From: Cercozoa sp. M6MM | Lineage: Eukaryota > Endomyxa: Ascetosporea | Reading direction: 5' to 3' (one strand) | Length of the DNA stretch: 64,000 bases | Assembly: GCA_040357565.1 (NCBI GenBank) | Contig: JBDODJ010000052.1 | Shown: piece after piece, positions 15,397-27,985 of the stretch | Layout: every line of letters begins with the position of its first letter | Numbering within the stretch: position 1 is the first letter of the stretch | Notes under the pieces: generated by a model | What the model was told of the DNA's origin: nothing | Databases searched by the model: none | What the model saw: the letters and a program-made list of their open reading frames with translations, nothing else | Translations under genes and position numbers: made by a program

Positions 15397-16045
15397 ACAG
15401 CCTAAATTTATATATACTCGAAGGTGAGGTACTTCGAGTTTTCCTCGCAAGAAGCACAAGGTTTGCCCCCGCTGAAACGTACCTTAATCTTGAATAATAT
15501 TGGCGCTTCTATCGTTGTTGGGCGTGCTCAAATTCCACGCTAGATATCTTTTGCTTCGAGGCGACTCGTTTCACGGCTTCAGTTGGCGAAACGCGTCGCA
15601 ACTTTTGTGTCTGTCGCACCGTTGGAACTGTGCAGTTCGAACGGAAGAAAGGGTGTCAGTATTCAAGTCGATCGGCTGTGGTTTCCGCACCCTTGGATTG
15701 AGTTTTACGAATCCGGACCCAAAGTCGAGGAAGACCGAACCAACTCGCTTTCGGACGATTTGATACCAGTCCCCCAGAACACAACATTCTCACAACACTC
15801 TCACAACATTCCCGGGATAAACAATTGGCTGTTTCAAATGATTTAAGCATGCTCCACGATATGTTGCGCAAGAACTGTACCCAAAACATGCTAATTAAAC
15901 TGGAAAGACGCCAGAATAACACACGTCGAAAAATAAAAGGCCAGCATAACTACAAAGGCTATTATACGGTCTAACGTGATCAGGCGTGTGCGCATATCGT
16001 GCGTACCATATTTAGCACGTTTGGTAAGCGTTGCTGCCGGCTCTG
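15397..16045. promoter_or_regulatory. Divergent intergenic region, Sel1 gene / WDR89-like gene
   Basis: About 650 bp, the widest divergent gap in the window. Several short frames run through it on both strands, but none shows a family resemblance or clean splice sites. It should contain both promoters; no motif could be named. Confidence 0.5.
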
Positions 16046-17448
16046 ATGGACGAGGAATTGGTGCTGTCTACGTTCGCGCTGGTGTCGTTCGACCAGGCGG
16101 GCCACAACGACGATGACGAGAAGCATAGCATGGAGGACGACGAGCAGGTCTCCTCAGGAACGGCGCGGTACATGCTGAAGGCGGCGTGGCAAGGCAACCG
16201 AGTCGCTGTGGTGACCGACGAGCCGGCAGTGCGTATTTTTAAAACCGGCGTCGGTGCTTCGGCTTTCAAGTGTTTTCACAAGCTTTGACTGGTTGAGACA
16301 AGCTTATCTGTAGGCGCCACGGCCTTGTCGCTGGACGGCGAGCTGCGAGGACACGACAGTCGCATCATGGACGCTCAGTTCGCCGTGGACAATCCGAACT
16401 TACTGGTGCGCGTGCGTGTGTGTAACTAGGTATGTGTGGCCTGGTTGTAGCGGCTTTCTTGTAGGCAACGGCCTCGCTGGACGGCAGTGTGATTGTGTGG
16501 AACCTCGAGAACCAGGTGCGCAGTCTATGGTTCCGCATCAGGGTAGTCACACCGGGTTAGTCACACCGCATGTTGGCTTGGACAGAAGCAAGTGCTGAGG
16601 GTACGGCCGCACGTGCGTGCCGAGTGCGACGACATTGGCGTGCACTCAGTGGCGCTGCGCAGCGACCTGCTGGTGTGCGGCGGTGCCAATGACCTCGCCG
16701 TGTGGACACTCGGCATTGACGGCAGCGGCACCATGGTGGCGCACGAGCGCACGCTGGTGGAGTACGCGCACCACGACAACGTGCAGTGCCTGCGGTGGCA
16801 CCCGTCGCAGTCGAACCTCTTGCTGTCGGGCGGCGGCGACGGTCTCGTGCAGGTGCACGACGTCACCAAAGAGGACCCCGACGAGGTCACTGAGGAGGCA
16901 CCCCTCGTCGTCAACTATGGCCGCGACATTCGCACCATCGACTTCTTCTCGGGCCACAAGCCGCATGACTGTATCCACCTGACCACACCCTGCCCTACCC
17001 TACCCTACCCTACCCTACCCTACCCTACTTATGTGTGTGTATGTGTGACTGCAGGTGTCTGCGTGACCACTGTGGATCACAGCATCGCCTTATTCTCGAT
17101 CGAATCGGCCGATTGCCTGGCCTCCATCGATGCCGACAAGCTGCTGACTCGGTGTGCACAAGTGGCTCAGACCACTCTGGTATGCCTGTCTGTTCTCGCC
17201 CTTTCCTTTCAATCTTAGTCTACGTCCCAATGTTCAGCCGGCCTCGCGCCTCAGTGTCGAGCACAATGCTCCCGATGCCGTCTCGTGCCTCCTGGGCTTC
17301 CGCACGCAGGAGCGCTTCGGCACGCTGCCGCAACTGATCGCCGGAAGCGCCGACGGCACCGTGCACGTGTTAGACCTCGTCCAGAATCAGCAGGGCCTGG
17401 ACTTGCGACTGCGACAGACGCTGCGTGAGCACAGTGGTACTACCCTCG

Positions 17449-17491
<43 letters not shown>

Positions 17492-17823
17492 GTATGCTTC
17501 ATGTATCATCTAAATCACCCCTGTGGGCGTACAGCTGAAGTGAGAGATTTTGCACAAGGCCCCGGTGCCTCGTGCGTCACTGTTGGCGAGGACAGCAAGA
17601 TTGCACTGTGGGACACGCAGTCCAACGTGGCGCGACAGGTGTCCTCTTGTTTCCTGCTGCAACAAAGTGCAGCAACACGGTGCTTTTTATGTTTATTGTG
17701 CAGAGACAACAGGTGCAGCACGCCACACGGGGGCGAGCTCAGCGCAGCAAGCATGCCGACTCGCGGACGCAGCGACCGTACGGTGGCGCTGGACGCCGCC
17801 GTCACAACCCCAAGCGCTTTTAA
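16046..17823 (+). CDS. WDR89: WDR89-like WD40 repeat protein
   Basis: Starts MDEELVLSTFALVSFD at 16046; at least nine exons. WD40 signatures in order: LRGHDSRIMDAQF, TASLDGSVIVWNLE, ALRSDLLVCGGANDLAVW, AHHDNVQCLRWHPSQSNLLL with SGGGDGLVQVHDV, TTVDHSIALFSIE, IAGSADGTVHVLDL and CVTVGEDSKIALWD. The block HHDNVQCLRWHPS...GGGDGLVQVHDV closely parallels the WDR89 family, as does the short basic C-terminus (GRRRHNPKRF, TAA 17821-17823). WDR89 is a poorly characterised beta-propeller scaffold. One intron holds (CCCTA)n and another (CT)n. It converges on the RCC1/TBC gene, with about 100 bp between the stops. Confidence 0.82.
16986..17028. repeat. (CCCTA)n in WDR89 intron
   Basis: About seven or eight units of CCCTA on the coding strand just after an exon end; the other strand reads TAGGG. 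Confidence 0.88.
17452..17487. repeat. (CT)n tract in WDR89 intron
   Basis: Perfect CT run immediately downstream of a GTACTA donor, acting as a long polypyrimidine stretch inside the intron. Confidence 0.88.
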
Positions 17824-17925
17824 CTCTTAGTTCGGTTGGTGGTTTAATTAATCCTGCAGTTCCCCTTTGCTTATACTTGCGCATACTGGGCTCGGGTAAC
17901 GTACGATAAAGGCCGAGACGTTCAG

Positions 17926-18864
17926 TTAAAGGTGCGAGCCCAGTGCATGGATCTCCCTCTGCAGAGTGTTGTTCAGTTTGACACTGCCGATCGCTTCGAA
18001 CAGACGATCCTCACGCAGTCTGCACTCATTCGGTACAAGGAAGGAAGTATAAAAGAGGTCAACGAGGCGGGACAATTATCAAAACTTCATACTGCTCGGG
18101 GCCGTTTTTGAGGATGCGTGCCACGTCGCCGACGCCATCGGCAGTCAGGATCTGTTCTCACACACACCATGCTCAAGTGTTGTGCACACCGGTGCGTAGA
18201 CACACGAATACCTCCTGTCGAAGCGCGACGAGAATACCGGCAGCAGCACGGTATGCGAACGTGTCACCAAACACGAGAAAGCAATCCCACACACGCGCGG
18301 CCACGTCAATGCCGAGACGCTTGGCGAACAGGGTCATGAACCACTCAACGAGGAACATCTCAGCACCCACACCTGCAAAATATACAATCAAACTAAGTGT
18401 CAGTGAGATGCTTTAAACCTGAGTATCAAGGGAGGAGGACAGTACCGACTTCCCGCAGCTTATCGTGTACACGCGAATCGGCGTGCTTGATCACTCGCCA
18501 AAACAATTCGCACCGTGCCTGGACCTACACACGTGGTACCACAGGTATACCAGCCACACAGACAGGCATAGCAGAGGACATAAGTCAACCTGAGCATCGT
18601 CGAGACGCAGGAAGGAATGAAAGTGCGGCGAGTTCAACTGCGAAAACACAAATGGAGATACCAAAACAAACGCAAATGGAGACGCCAAGTCAGAGGACAC
18701 GTACCAAGTTGGCCAAGGCACGGAAGGCGGCGAACTCGGGCATGTGCAGCAGCAGTGAGCCGGCGAGGTAGGACATGCCCTGCGCGTATCCGACATCGGG
18801 CCGGTAGAAGCAGTACGTGTGCAGCAGTCGGCGCAGTGCCGCGTGCATCGGTCCTGCATACGTG

Positions 18865-18942
<78 letters not shown>

Positions 18943-19785
18943 ACAAACACACAGAAACACACAGGACAACTGTACCATCCTTCTGGAAGAAAGCGAGAGT
19001 CGGAAACGTGCGTTCCAGGTCGGTTTCGATCAGTCGCACGGTTTCTTCTCGACCCACAAGTGTGGCTACACAGCAAATGACATACAGGTAGGCACAATGC
19101 ACTCAGTGCGACAGGCAGTGCAACACAAGGCTACAAAGCGAGTCGGTGTCGTCGTCGTTCTCGATACTCAAACGAGCGCGTTGAGCGAACGCGTCAAACA
19201 ACTCTGGCGTCACCATCAGCGCATTGCCTACAAGGAGACACATACACACATGTATTTATAAATATATAAATATATATATATATACATATATATTTCAATA
19301 CACTACAGGGAACGGACCAATGAGCAGCGACCACAACTTGCCACGGAACTGCGGCGGCACGCCCTATAGCAAGAGAGACATAACCAGAGATAGATTAGAG
19401 ACATAGAGTAGAGGACATAGAACGGGTAGGGGGAAGCATACCACTCGGAAAACAAGGTCCCTGACACGCGAAGACTCTGGCGACTTCTTGGGATCCCACC
19501 TGCCAGGCACACATACACACGTAACAGCAACATACACCTGAAGTAATGCAAACACAAGTCACTTGGGCAGTATCTTGTCACGCCACACGGAAACACTTTC
19601 CGCTAGTCTTCGCTCCCTCTATGTGCAAGCACACAGATGACCACATGTCACACATGTATTGGCAAAAGCACTCTACGTGCGTGTGTACCTGTGCCCTGCG
19701 TCGCATCTCGTCGGCATTGCTATCGTCGGCGCCTTCGGCTTTCGGACGGCGTCTCTGTGTGTTACGGATACGACACACACCCACA

Positions 19786-19836
<51 letters not shown>

Positions 19837-19846
19837 NNNNNNNNNN

Positions 19847-19895
<49 letters not shown>

Positions 19896-21248
19896 CAGTA
19901 CCTGTCGACGCAGCTTCTGTCGGTAGCGCGACATTGAGATGCGCGGCTGAATCGACGCACTGCGCGACTGCCGCGTGGCGCTGCCGCTGCCGCTGCTGCC
20001 GCCCGTGAGGTTCGTCGGCGGCACATCGACCGTGCTGGGTCGAGGCACAGCAGGCGATGCCTCATCGACGTCGCGCCACTCGCTCGTTCGCGGCGACGGT
20101 GTTCGCGCACGTGTAAACCACGTCGACACGGCCCGGAAGACGTTGCCCACGCTCTAAATGAGACATACGATGTATCTAACAATGCGATCGGTTGGTAGCC
20201 ACACTCACAGGTACCTGAGCACGGTGCCGACGAATCACAGGCACAGAGGAATCGCGATCCACGAGCGATGCGATGTCGACACTGCCGTTGGCGCTGTCGC
20301 TGGCAGGTGCCTCCTCCTCGTCGCGGTCGATCGGTCCCGAGCTGCTGTTGGTCGTGCTGAGCGAATGATCCAGCGCCGCGTCGCTCACGGTGTCGTTCGT
20401 TGCGCCGATCGGTGTCAGTGTGGCCACCTGCAGGACGGGGGGGGGGGGGTACAGGAACACACAGACACAGACACAAACAGAGCCACCTGAGCAATCGAAC
20501 GCTGCGACTGGAACCTCGGCGCTCCGTCGGTGCGCACGCTGTCGTTGGTGAGAGTGCCGGCCAGCGTGTGTCCGCTCAGCTGCAGCGGTGTCACCTCGTC
20601 CTTGCTCTGATTGAGACAAGGGATATATACAATATACAGGCTTCTTTTTTGACGATGAGGTGGGAGGGTATGCTACCGGAGAGGCACAGAAATTCGACGA
20701 CTCGGGACGGAAGTAATCTTGGGTCAGTTGCAGCTGCTTACAGCAACAAACGTTGAGACCACGTGCGACATTAGGGGGGAGGGGGTGGGAAATACACACA
20801 CGCACGTGTACCAACTGCTGCGTGATACACACGGTGTGATCGCCTCCGCATTCGACCGACAGCACGTCCATGCACTGATCACACATGCGTCACACATAGT
20901 GCAGTGTACACATACAAGTGAGTGCATGCGAACCTCCAATGCCTGCACTCGCTCGGGCCGACTGACGGTGCGCGAGGTTCCGTGACCGAGTTGACCGTGT
21001 TGGTTGTCACCCCAGGTGTACAGTGCACCGTCCGCACTGAGCACAGGAGACATGGACACCAGAGCATGGACACGAGTCGCTATAGCAGAGGAAGGTAATA
21101 CCATCGTGCGGCCGAATGGAAGGCACCGGCAGCCACTCCGACAAAGTGGGTGTCCTGCACAGGCACACCACGCGGCGACGCCAATGCAGGCCCAATGCCG
21201 AGACCTGCAGAGCATCCACTCCCTTGCTTTCATACAGACACACACACA

Positions 21249-21300
<52 letters not shown>

Positions 21301-23148
21301 GGCAAGAAACAAGGAAAGCAAACCTAGCTGTCCAAAGTCGTTGCCACCGCACGCGTACAGCTGTCCTGAAGCCGAGACACACAGCGTGTGATGGTATCCG
21401 CACGCCACATCGATGATCACCGGAGACGTCGTGCCTTCGAACTTTATCTGCACACATTGTAGCACATTACACCTCCAAAGACTCATCCCATCGGACAGAC
21501 TGAGTTCCTCTCTACCTGACTTGGAAGGGACTGGTCGCGTGTCGACAACTGACCGTCGCCAAGCCGGCCACCCAGCGAACAGCCCCACCTGTGCACATGT
21601 GCAATTGATACAAAACCTGCACTCACTGCAGAAATAAAGAGGCACGTGAGAAGAGCGCCATCGTCGGTGACGGCAGCAGCGTGCGACCAGCCGCAGCTGC
21701 ACCGACACAAGGCGACATACTCACAAACAACACAGACAGTGAAGAACAAGCACTACGCTATGCGTGTAACGATGCGCCGACGCAAGGCACCAATCGGACG
21801 CGGCATCGAGACGCGGTGAACCTCTTTGCCTTGTCCCAAACGTCCGTGCGCATTGTCTCCTGCCGCAACACATCTCAACACTCAACAACTCGCATGGCAT
21901 AGATTAACGCACCCCACGAGAACACAGAGCCGCACTCGGCCAGCGCAACGCCGAAATCCGAACCTATATCGAGGATGCACATTGATTGTTACAGCCTTTC
22001 CACTCTTATGCACAAGGAAAGACACCCCAGGCATGCACAAGGAAAGACACCCCAGGCATGCACAAGGAAAGAACAGGGTACCAACAGCAACAGCACGGAA
22101 ACGAACGTCGGCAGGATTGACGTGCTGCACGGTCTCGTCCGTGTTGATGGAGGTCTCCACGAGCGGCATCTCGCCGATCGCCTCGCTGATTGGCGACTCG
22201 GTCGTGTGCGTGCTCAGGTCAAAGTCGGCGCTCCCGTTGTTGGCAGTGTTGCGCCCGCTGTGCCTGCTCTGTGGACAAACACTGCCGGTGCTGACTCCTG
22301 TGTCGTTGCCCAGACTGTCGACGTCGGACACCTCACTCTCCGAGTCGTATCTGTGCAGAGCACATAGATAGGTTATTCACTACGTGGCAAGGGAACAAGG
22401 GAACAAACCCAAGGTGCATTCTCTCCGGCTCGATTCCGAGGTCTTCGTCGAGCTCGTCCAAGAGGTCATCGTCCATCGCATGCAAGTCCCAGCGCCATCT
22501 GCCAATACATAAACAAACATAAATACATATACATGCACAAGTACATACTCAAAGTCCCCCCTACGCTAGGCACACAGGAACAACACAATTCTCAACTCAC
22601 AATCCGCCGGCTTCATCAACGACGACCGTTTGCTTGCGTCCACATGCCACCTATTGAGCAGGCAAGGGGGTGTGGTTGTACAGACAACAACAACAATGGA
22701 CACGACAGTAGATACCGCAGTGAGCGGTCCAATTTCGCCATGCGGAGCCAAGCGAAAGCGTTTCCTGCACACACACAATGCAAAGGCACAACGTCAAGGC
22801 ACCATACCAGAGAAAGAGAAGAAAGATAGAAAAAGAGAGAGAGAGAGAGCGCGCGCGCGCAACAGAGGTACCTCAGAGGAGGCTGCAGTGGCACCGAACC
22901 TGGCGCAGGTGCATGCGACCCAAACCGCAGCGCCGCCGCACTCTGCTGCAGCAATGCGTCAATCTCTTCGTTCGTTAGTGGCTCCTCGGCACTCTCGTTC
23001 TCCTCGCGGCTGCTGCAGAAATACACGCTCCTTTCAACCCACTTTGGTGGCGGAGTGCGAGTGCATACCTGTCGAAGAACGAGGCCGGAGCAGCCGACGA
23101 AAGCAAGCCCTGACGAAGATTAACACACATTTTCAATTGTGTTAAAAC

Positions 23149-23198
<50 letters not shown>

Positions 23199-23208
23199 NN
23201 NNNNNNNN

Positions 23209-23293
<85 letters not shown>

Positions 23294-24110
23294 CTGTTCA
23301 TATAGAGAAAGCGTACCGCTTGCAGTAAACGTCGCAAAACAGCGTCAGCGGAAATTCTTTCGCGAGCGAAACCGCGTCGCAACAGCCAACTGATACAAGA
23401 AAACAACTCTCACCAGAGTCGTGAAAGATGTTCGGATAAGCACTACCGTCTGGCATCGGTCAAGAAGAAACACTGCTTCACTTGTCGCAGTCGAACGCGA
23501 CGGTCCTTGACATCGATGCCGCCTACGTTGCGCGGACGACTCATTTCGCTTACGATGCGTCGCAACTCGTGCGGCGTCAACGCTTCGGCATCCTGACACA
23601 ACGGCAATCGTAGGTCAACAACTCAACAAAAAACAAGCAAACGAAAGAGCACAGCGACGGAAGACACAGCGGTGGCAGATGCCACAACCGACGATCTCGC
23701 CAGTGTTCTTGAACGAGGCACTGAAGCAACAGGAGAGTGCAGTATCGAAAAGTAATCACAGCAAAAAGGTGCAACGCACGTGCACGGAAGCCTTGTCCCC
23801 ACACATACAGGTCACCGGATCGAGTCACCGTTCCGACCTGTCTGTGTCCAACGCTCAACGAACGCACCGAAGAGGAAGGTAAGGACTCGACCAAACGCGG
23901 CGTGTACTGCACAGCATCGCACTATTGTTGCATCGTGATAGATAGTATGTCGGTCGGAGAAGCAATGCATCCGCGCGGAAGTAACGATACCGAAATATCA
24001 GGATCAGCGTCTTGCGACAGTCTACCCCAAGCCCACACCAGGATTGACATCGGCGCTGCAGAGAACAATGCTGTATCATCTGAAATGAGCGATCAAAGAG
24101 CATCAGGTGG
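17926..24110 (-). CDS. RCC1-DEP-RCC1-TBC multidomain protein (putative Rab GAP)
   Basis: Large minus-strand gene with over 20 exons. Order from the N-terminus: an RCC1-like blade (VGHRQVGTVTRSGDLYVWG); Ser-rich linker; DEP domain (GGIDVKDRRVRLRQVKQCFF, then WLLRRGFARERISADAVLRR); more RCC1 blades (VACGRKQTVVVDEAGG, AAGDNAHGRLGQGKE, CGWSHAAAVTDDGALL, ACGYHHTLCVSASGQLYACG, LYTWGDNQHGQLGHG, VECGGDHTVCITQQL); Ser/Thr linker; TBC domain. In the TBC the R-finger motif IETDLER (about 19005-19030) and the Q-finger motif VGYAQGM (about 18772-18792) are both intact, so Rab GAP activity is predicted. Four introns between the last RCC1 blade and the TBC linker are all phase 0 and keep frame, supporting one gene. 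The tail ends EIHALGSHL, TAA 17928-17926. The first exon was not found, so the 5' end is approximate. Confidence 0.8.
18867..18941. repeat. (CT)n-(CA)n compound microsatellite in TBC intron
   Basis: CT run followed directly by CA on the + strand; on the coding strand this is (GT)n then (GA)n. Confidence 0.9.
19780..19892. repeat. (CA)n microsatellite with 10-N gap in RCC1/TBC intron
   Basis: CA on the + strand with Ns at 19837-19846; coding strand GT. Confidence 0.92.
21238..21298. repeat. (CA)n microsatellite in RCC1/TBC intron
   Basis: CA tract between two RCC1-encoding exons; coding strand GT. Confidence 0.9.
22008..22074. repeat. 25-bp direct tandem repeat in RCC1/TBC intron
   Basis: Copies at 22008-22032 and 22033-22057 are identical; a third begins at 22058 and matches for about 15 bp. 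The unit begins ATGCACAAGGAAAGAC. Confidence 0.9.
23150..23291. repeat. (GT)n microsatellite with 10-N gap in RCC1/TBC intron
   Basis: GT on the + strand, broken by Ns at 23199-23208; on this gene's coding strand it reads CA, unlike its other tracts. It lies between the DEP exon and the GLLSSAAPASFFDR exon. Confidence 0.92.
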
Positions 24111-24346
24111 TACATTTGATGTCGAAGCTTTAACACCAGGCACGCTGCTGGCGTAGCCAGTGCAATTTCGCACTCCAAACACTCCCCCACGTCGGTCTAC
24201 AATCGAAACAGCGACTGTCTGGTCGACAGTCAAGCGGCCAAAAGGAGCGCCGGAGATCTGATATAGCTTTTATGTTTGTGCGTCGCAGCATCTAAGGCCG
24301 TATAGTGGTCATAATGCACTAAGTTGGAGTGCCATTTGTTTCTGAA

Positions 24347-27300
24347 ATGGAGCGGGCGGAAAGACTGCTCCAACTTGGGTGAGTTTTTCGTGGTCTACGC
24401 AGATGAGGAGGAATGTTGCTTTGTTTGCAGAGTGTCAGAGAGACAGGTGTCGCGACGAGTACTGCGTGGTTCGTTTTTTTAATTTCAAAGTACTTTACGT
24501 GCTTCATTCTCAGACACGTAGGATGCCTGAAACGCGACCACCTGGCCTTGTTCAAGCAGTTAGAGGAGGCATGCCAAGAACCATCGCTTGCAGCCGAGTT
24601 GCCTCTGCTGGTGGCGGCGCTGCTTCCACATCTATTGGAGGGAGACAAAACGAGAAGGCATCTTGTGTTGCGAGCCATTCTTTTACTTCCGCCCAGTTCC
24701 ATCAAAGATCGGGTATTTAGAACACTTGTTTTCCGTGTGTGCTTTCATCTGTTTGGTTGTAGATACTTAAGCACATGGCCACACTACTGAAACCGCGTCA
24801 AACTGGCCAAAACCGTCGCTGGACTTCACCGCTTCATGTGCTGTGCGCACGCGCTTACGCAGGCGCGTCTGTGCCCAATATGCACCGACAGTAAGCTTTA
24901 TCATATCAGGATTCCTGTGCGCGTATACCTGTGCACACGTGTAGTGTGTTGATGACGTGTGTGTCATTGGACGACCTGCACGCGCAGCTGCGAGAACGAC
25001 ACACCGAACTGAATGAATTTCGTTCGCGTATTCGCAATGTTGCCGACTGGGACGCCTTGTGGAAGGAGTATCGTTTCGCCCAGCTTCCAAATGCGTGGCG
25101 GATTTTGATTGATGCTTTGTGCAGGCACGGGGATAACGGAACCCTGTCGTTGTCGTGTAAGATGGCCAATCTCGACGATGAATCGGCCAAGAAACTGCAT
25201 GCCATCTCAAACATTGTACTCTCTGCAAATGTATGCTCGGCTGTCCAGTGTAAACCACACTGTGCTTTCGACAGGCGAGAAGAATACGCGCCAAGACGAA
25301 TTCTCTCATTAGGTTTCGCGAGGAGGATGCGTACACTTTCTGCAAAGACGCGGTGTGTGTGTGTGAATGAGTGTACCATATGTACGCGTACGTAGCACAA
25401 GACACGTGGTGCTGTCGTCCGAGTACCGCAATGCGGTGGCGCTGTGTCTTCGACCGCACTTGGGACAGCAGGCACTGCACTCCTTCTTTGCAACGCACCT
25501 TCTGCAGTTGCCGCAGTACGCACAACTTGAGACCGAGTACATGCAGCGCGCTGCTGTTTTGGGTAGTCACACACCTCAAGTCATATCTACTATCACTGCT
25601 TGCTGTTGTTTAGCAAAGTCAACGCAGAAACGACGACGACTTTCGCGTCTGTGTGCACTGTGTACCAACAGTCAGTCGAACCGCTACCGCTCAACAGTGC
25701 CTTCAACACACCCTGTGTTGTTCAATGCCTTGTACCATCTTACTTGAAGCCCGTTGCAGTGTTGAGTATCAAGGTATGTTTGCCCGGTGTGGTAGGCGAA
25801 GTGCGGGTGTTGAGGTATCTCACCTCGTCGTGTGCAACCGATGCGATCTGGCACTGCGACGTCGCAAGTCAGTCGGCGTGACACCTGATCTACTGGAGCG
25901 TGTCGTCAGTCAGCATGGCGGTAGCTACCTTGAATTCTGCGCACCATCGTCGACTTTCTTGGTATTCAGTCGCACTTCAGTGCCCTTTCAGTCCTGTGAT
26001 TGGCCTCATTTTAGCAGGCGGAAAGGCAGCGAGCTCGATTGGCGGTATTGTACCTGCTGGAGTTTCGACTTGGAGTGTCTCAGCCAACGCTGGTGGAATG
26101 CGAGTACGATACAGTCGACCAGCTCACGTGCTTGCGTGCTGCCAGATACCTGTGTCGGTTTCTTCTGCGGGCCAATCAAGTAGGCGCACTTTACTACTCC
26201 CTGCATCTGTTTCAACGTATGCAAACAATTGTAGTCGTGCCCACTGGCACTTATGCTCTGCTTGCGTCTGTTCGAAGTCGAATCTGACGCCCCGGAACAC
26301 GCAGAGTGCGCCGGCAGACTGTTTGCACACCTCGCTGTGCAGTTCTTGTACAGGTAGTTCTGTACCTCTTATTCTTTCCTCCCTTATCTCCTTGAACTTC
26401 CTTGAGTATTTTTGAACAACCATAGTGCACAAACGCGCGCACTGCCGACCGTGGTGGCTTTCTTCGTGTCGCAAGTGCGCTCGCGGAACTTGATATCGCA
26501 GATCGTACGGACACGACTCGAGTGCGTTTGCTCTTTTGTTTGAGCGATTGCTCCCTGGATGTGTGTATAAATGTGCAGACAAGTGCTTCAAGCCATTGAG
26601 GCAGAAAGCACGATCGAATGTGAAAGTGAGAACCAGAGAATTCTCGACTTTTGCTCCTCTCTCAGCGGGTACACTCTGCATAAGGGTAATGAGTACAGGT
26701 GACTGATATACGCTGTGTGTGTAGTGTCGTCGATCAAGTTGACCAAGACGCACTGTTTGAGTCGGTTTCGGCGCTGTCTCTTTGCATCACTGCAAGGGTA
26801 CCTCACTCTGTTAGGAGAAGCATCATAAAAGGATGCTATCATTTTGCGCTTGAATAGATTAAACGAAGCCGCACAGTACATGAGAAGGAAGTGCCGTACT
26901 CTTCGCATCAAGTGGCGCTATCGCACGCCGATAGAGTCGAAATCTTGCGCACTACGCTGCGACAGCAGCTGCAAGATGCCAAACAGGATCGACACGCCAT
27001 GTCGAGTCTCCTGCGGTCCTTCTTCTTGCGGTAGTGCTTTCTTATCGTACTTTATGTTCCGACTCTCGGACTATGGTTTGCCCACAGAACCCTGGTTCTA
27101 GCCGTGGTGACGGGCAACACGATGGAGCTCACACTGGTTTGCCAGGAGGTGCGCTTATTTGCGCCAGCTGCCGTTGCTGCCTTTCAGACAGGCGTGCAAC
27201 AGATGTTGCTGCCAGACATGGTGAGTTTAGTCTATCAGGGAAGTTTACTTTTCGTACGAGGCCTTTGTTTGTGCAGACCATGCGACGATGGCAACGCGAG

Positions 27301-27746
27301 GCTGGCATGCCGCTGTGCGCGCAACGTGTGCAACAAAAGCAGCACGAGGATCCGTTCGGTTTCGAACATTGGTCAGTGCTCTGGCAGCCACCTTCGATGC
27401 AGAGTCTGAAGCAAGGCAGTCTGAACGATCTCTCGGTATCGATTTTAGTCGAACCTTGTGTCTTCTGTGTGTCCGATGCTCCCTGGACGACCACCTGCAG
27501 GATGAGGAACCTCCGATGGAGGAAGGATCCGACGATGAAAACGACGAGAGCGACCAGTCGGACTTTGACGGCTTTGGTGACTTTGCCGACGACGGTCTCT
27601 TGTCCCTGTCGTCTATGAACACAAACAACAGCGCGGGTGCCAGTGTGTCTTCTGAGGAGTCCAAGAGCAGCGAGGATACGCCCGTGAGCACTGACAGCGC
27701 CGACGCTGCTTTGATGGGTACCCAGTTCGACAACTTGTTTCAATAA
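24347..27746 (+). CDS. Unrecognised helical protein with acidic C-terminus
   Basis: About 15 exons. Starts MERAERLLQLG at 24347 with a GTGAGT donor. The product is rich in alpha-helix and Leu: LKRDHLALFKQLEEACQEPS, LLVAALLPHLLEGDKTRRHL, DLHAQLRERHTELNEFRSRI, ADWDALWKEYRFAQL, CLRPHLGQQALHSFFATHLL, DAPEHAECAGRLFAHLAVQF, ALPTVVAFFVSQVRSRNLIS and VSSIKLTKTHCLSRFRRC, reminiscent of an alpha-solenoid. It ends in a disordered acidic tail (EEGSDDENDESDQSDFDGFG, later SVSSEESKSSEDTPVS) and finishes FDNLFQ, TAA 27744-27746. No family was recognised. I compared NELF-B from memory because of the helical character and found no convincing match. It is divergent from the RCC1/TBC gene and convergent with Sec61 beta. 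Confidence 0.65.
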
Positions 27747-27985
27747 ATCGTCGACAATTAAGTAAGCCGGCTCGATGGAGTCACGCATTGAGAATTCCCA
27801 CACTTAATCGAAAGAACGGCTATGCTACTTGCAGTTGCGTTGTTGGTTCTTCGCGTCGGCGTGTCAAGCTATAAATACGCTTTTGTTTTTCGTTCAATCG
27901 ACTCCTACTAAGACGCGACGCCACCCGCCGCGCGCCGAATCGAAGATAGGTTCGTCAAAGTGACAGTGACTTTGCGTCGCGTGGT

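Noticed and set aside
22008-22074. CRISPR array or similar repeat-spacer structure
   Set aside because: Copies are contiguous with no spacers, and the DNA is eukaryotic.
23640-23730. Cys-rich reading (GCGICHRCVFRRC) as a zinc finger of the RCC1/TBC protein
   Set aside because: Splice phase from the upstream WGQGF exon and into the DEP exon selects another frame that gives a Ser-rich linker.
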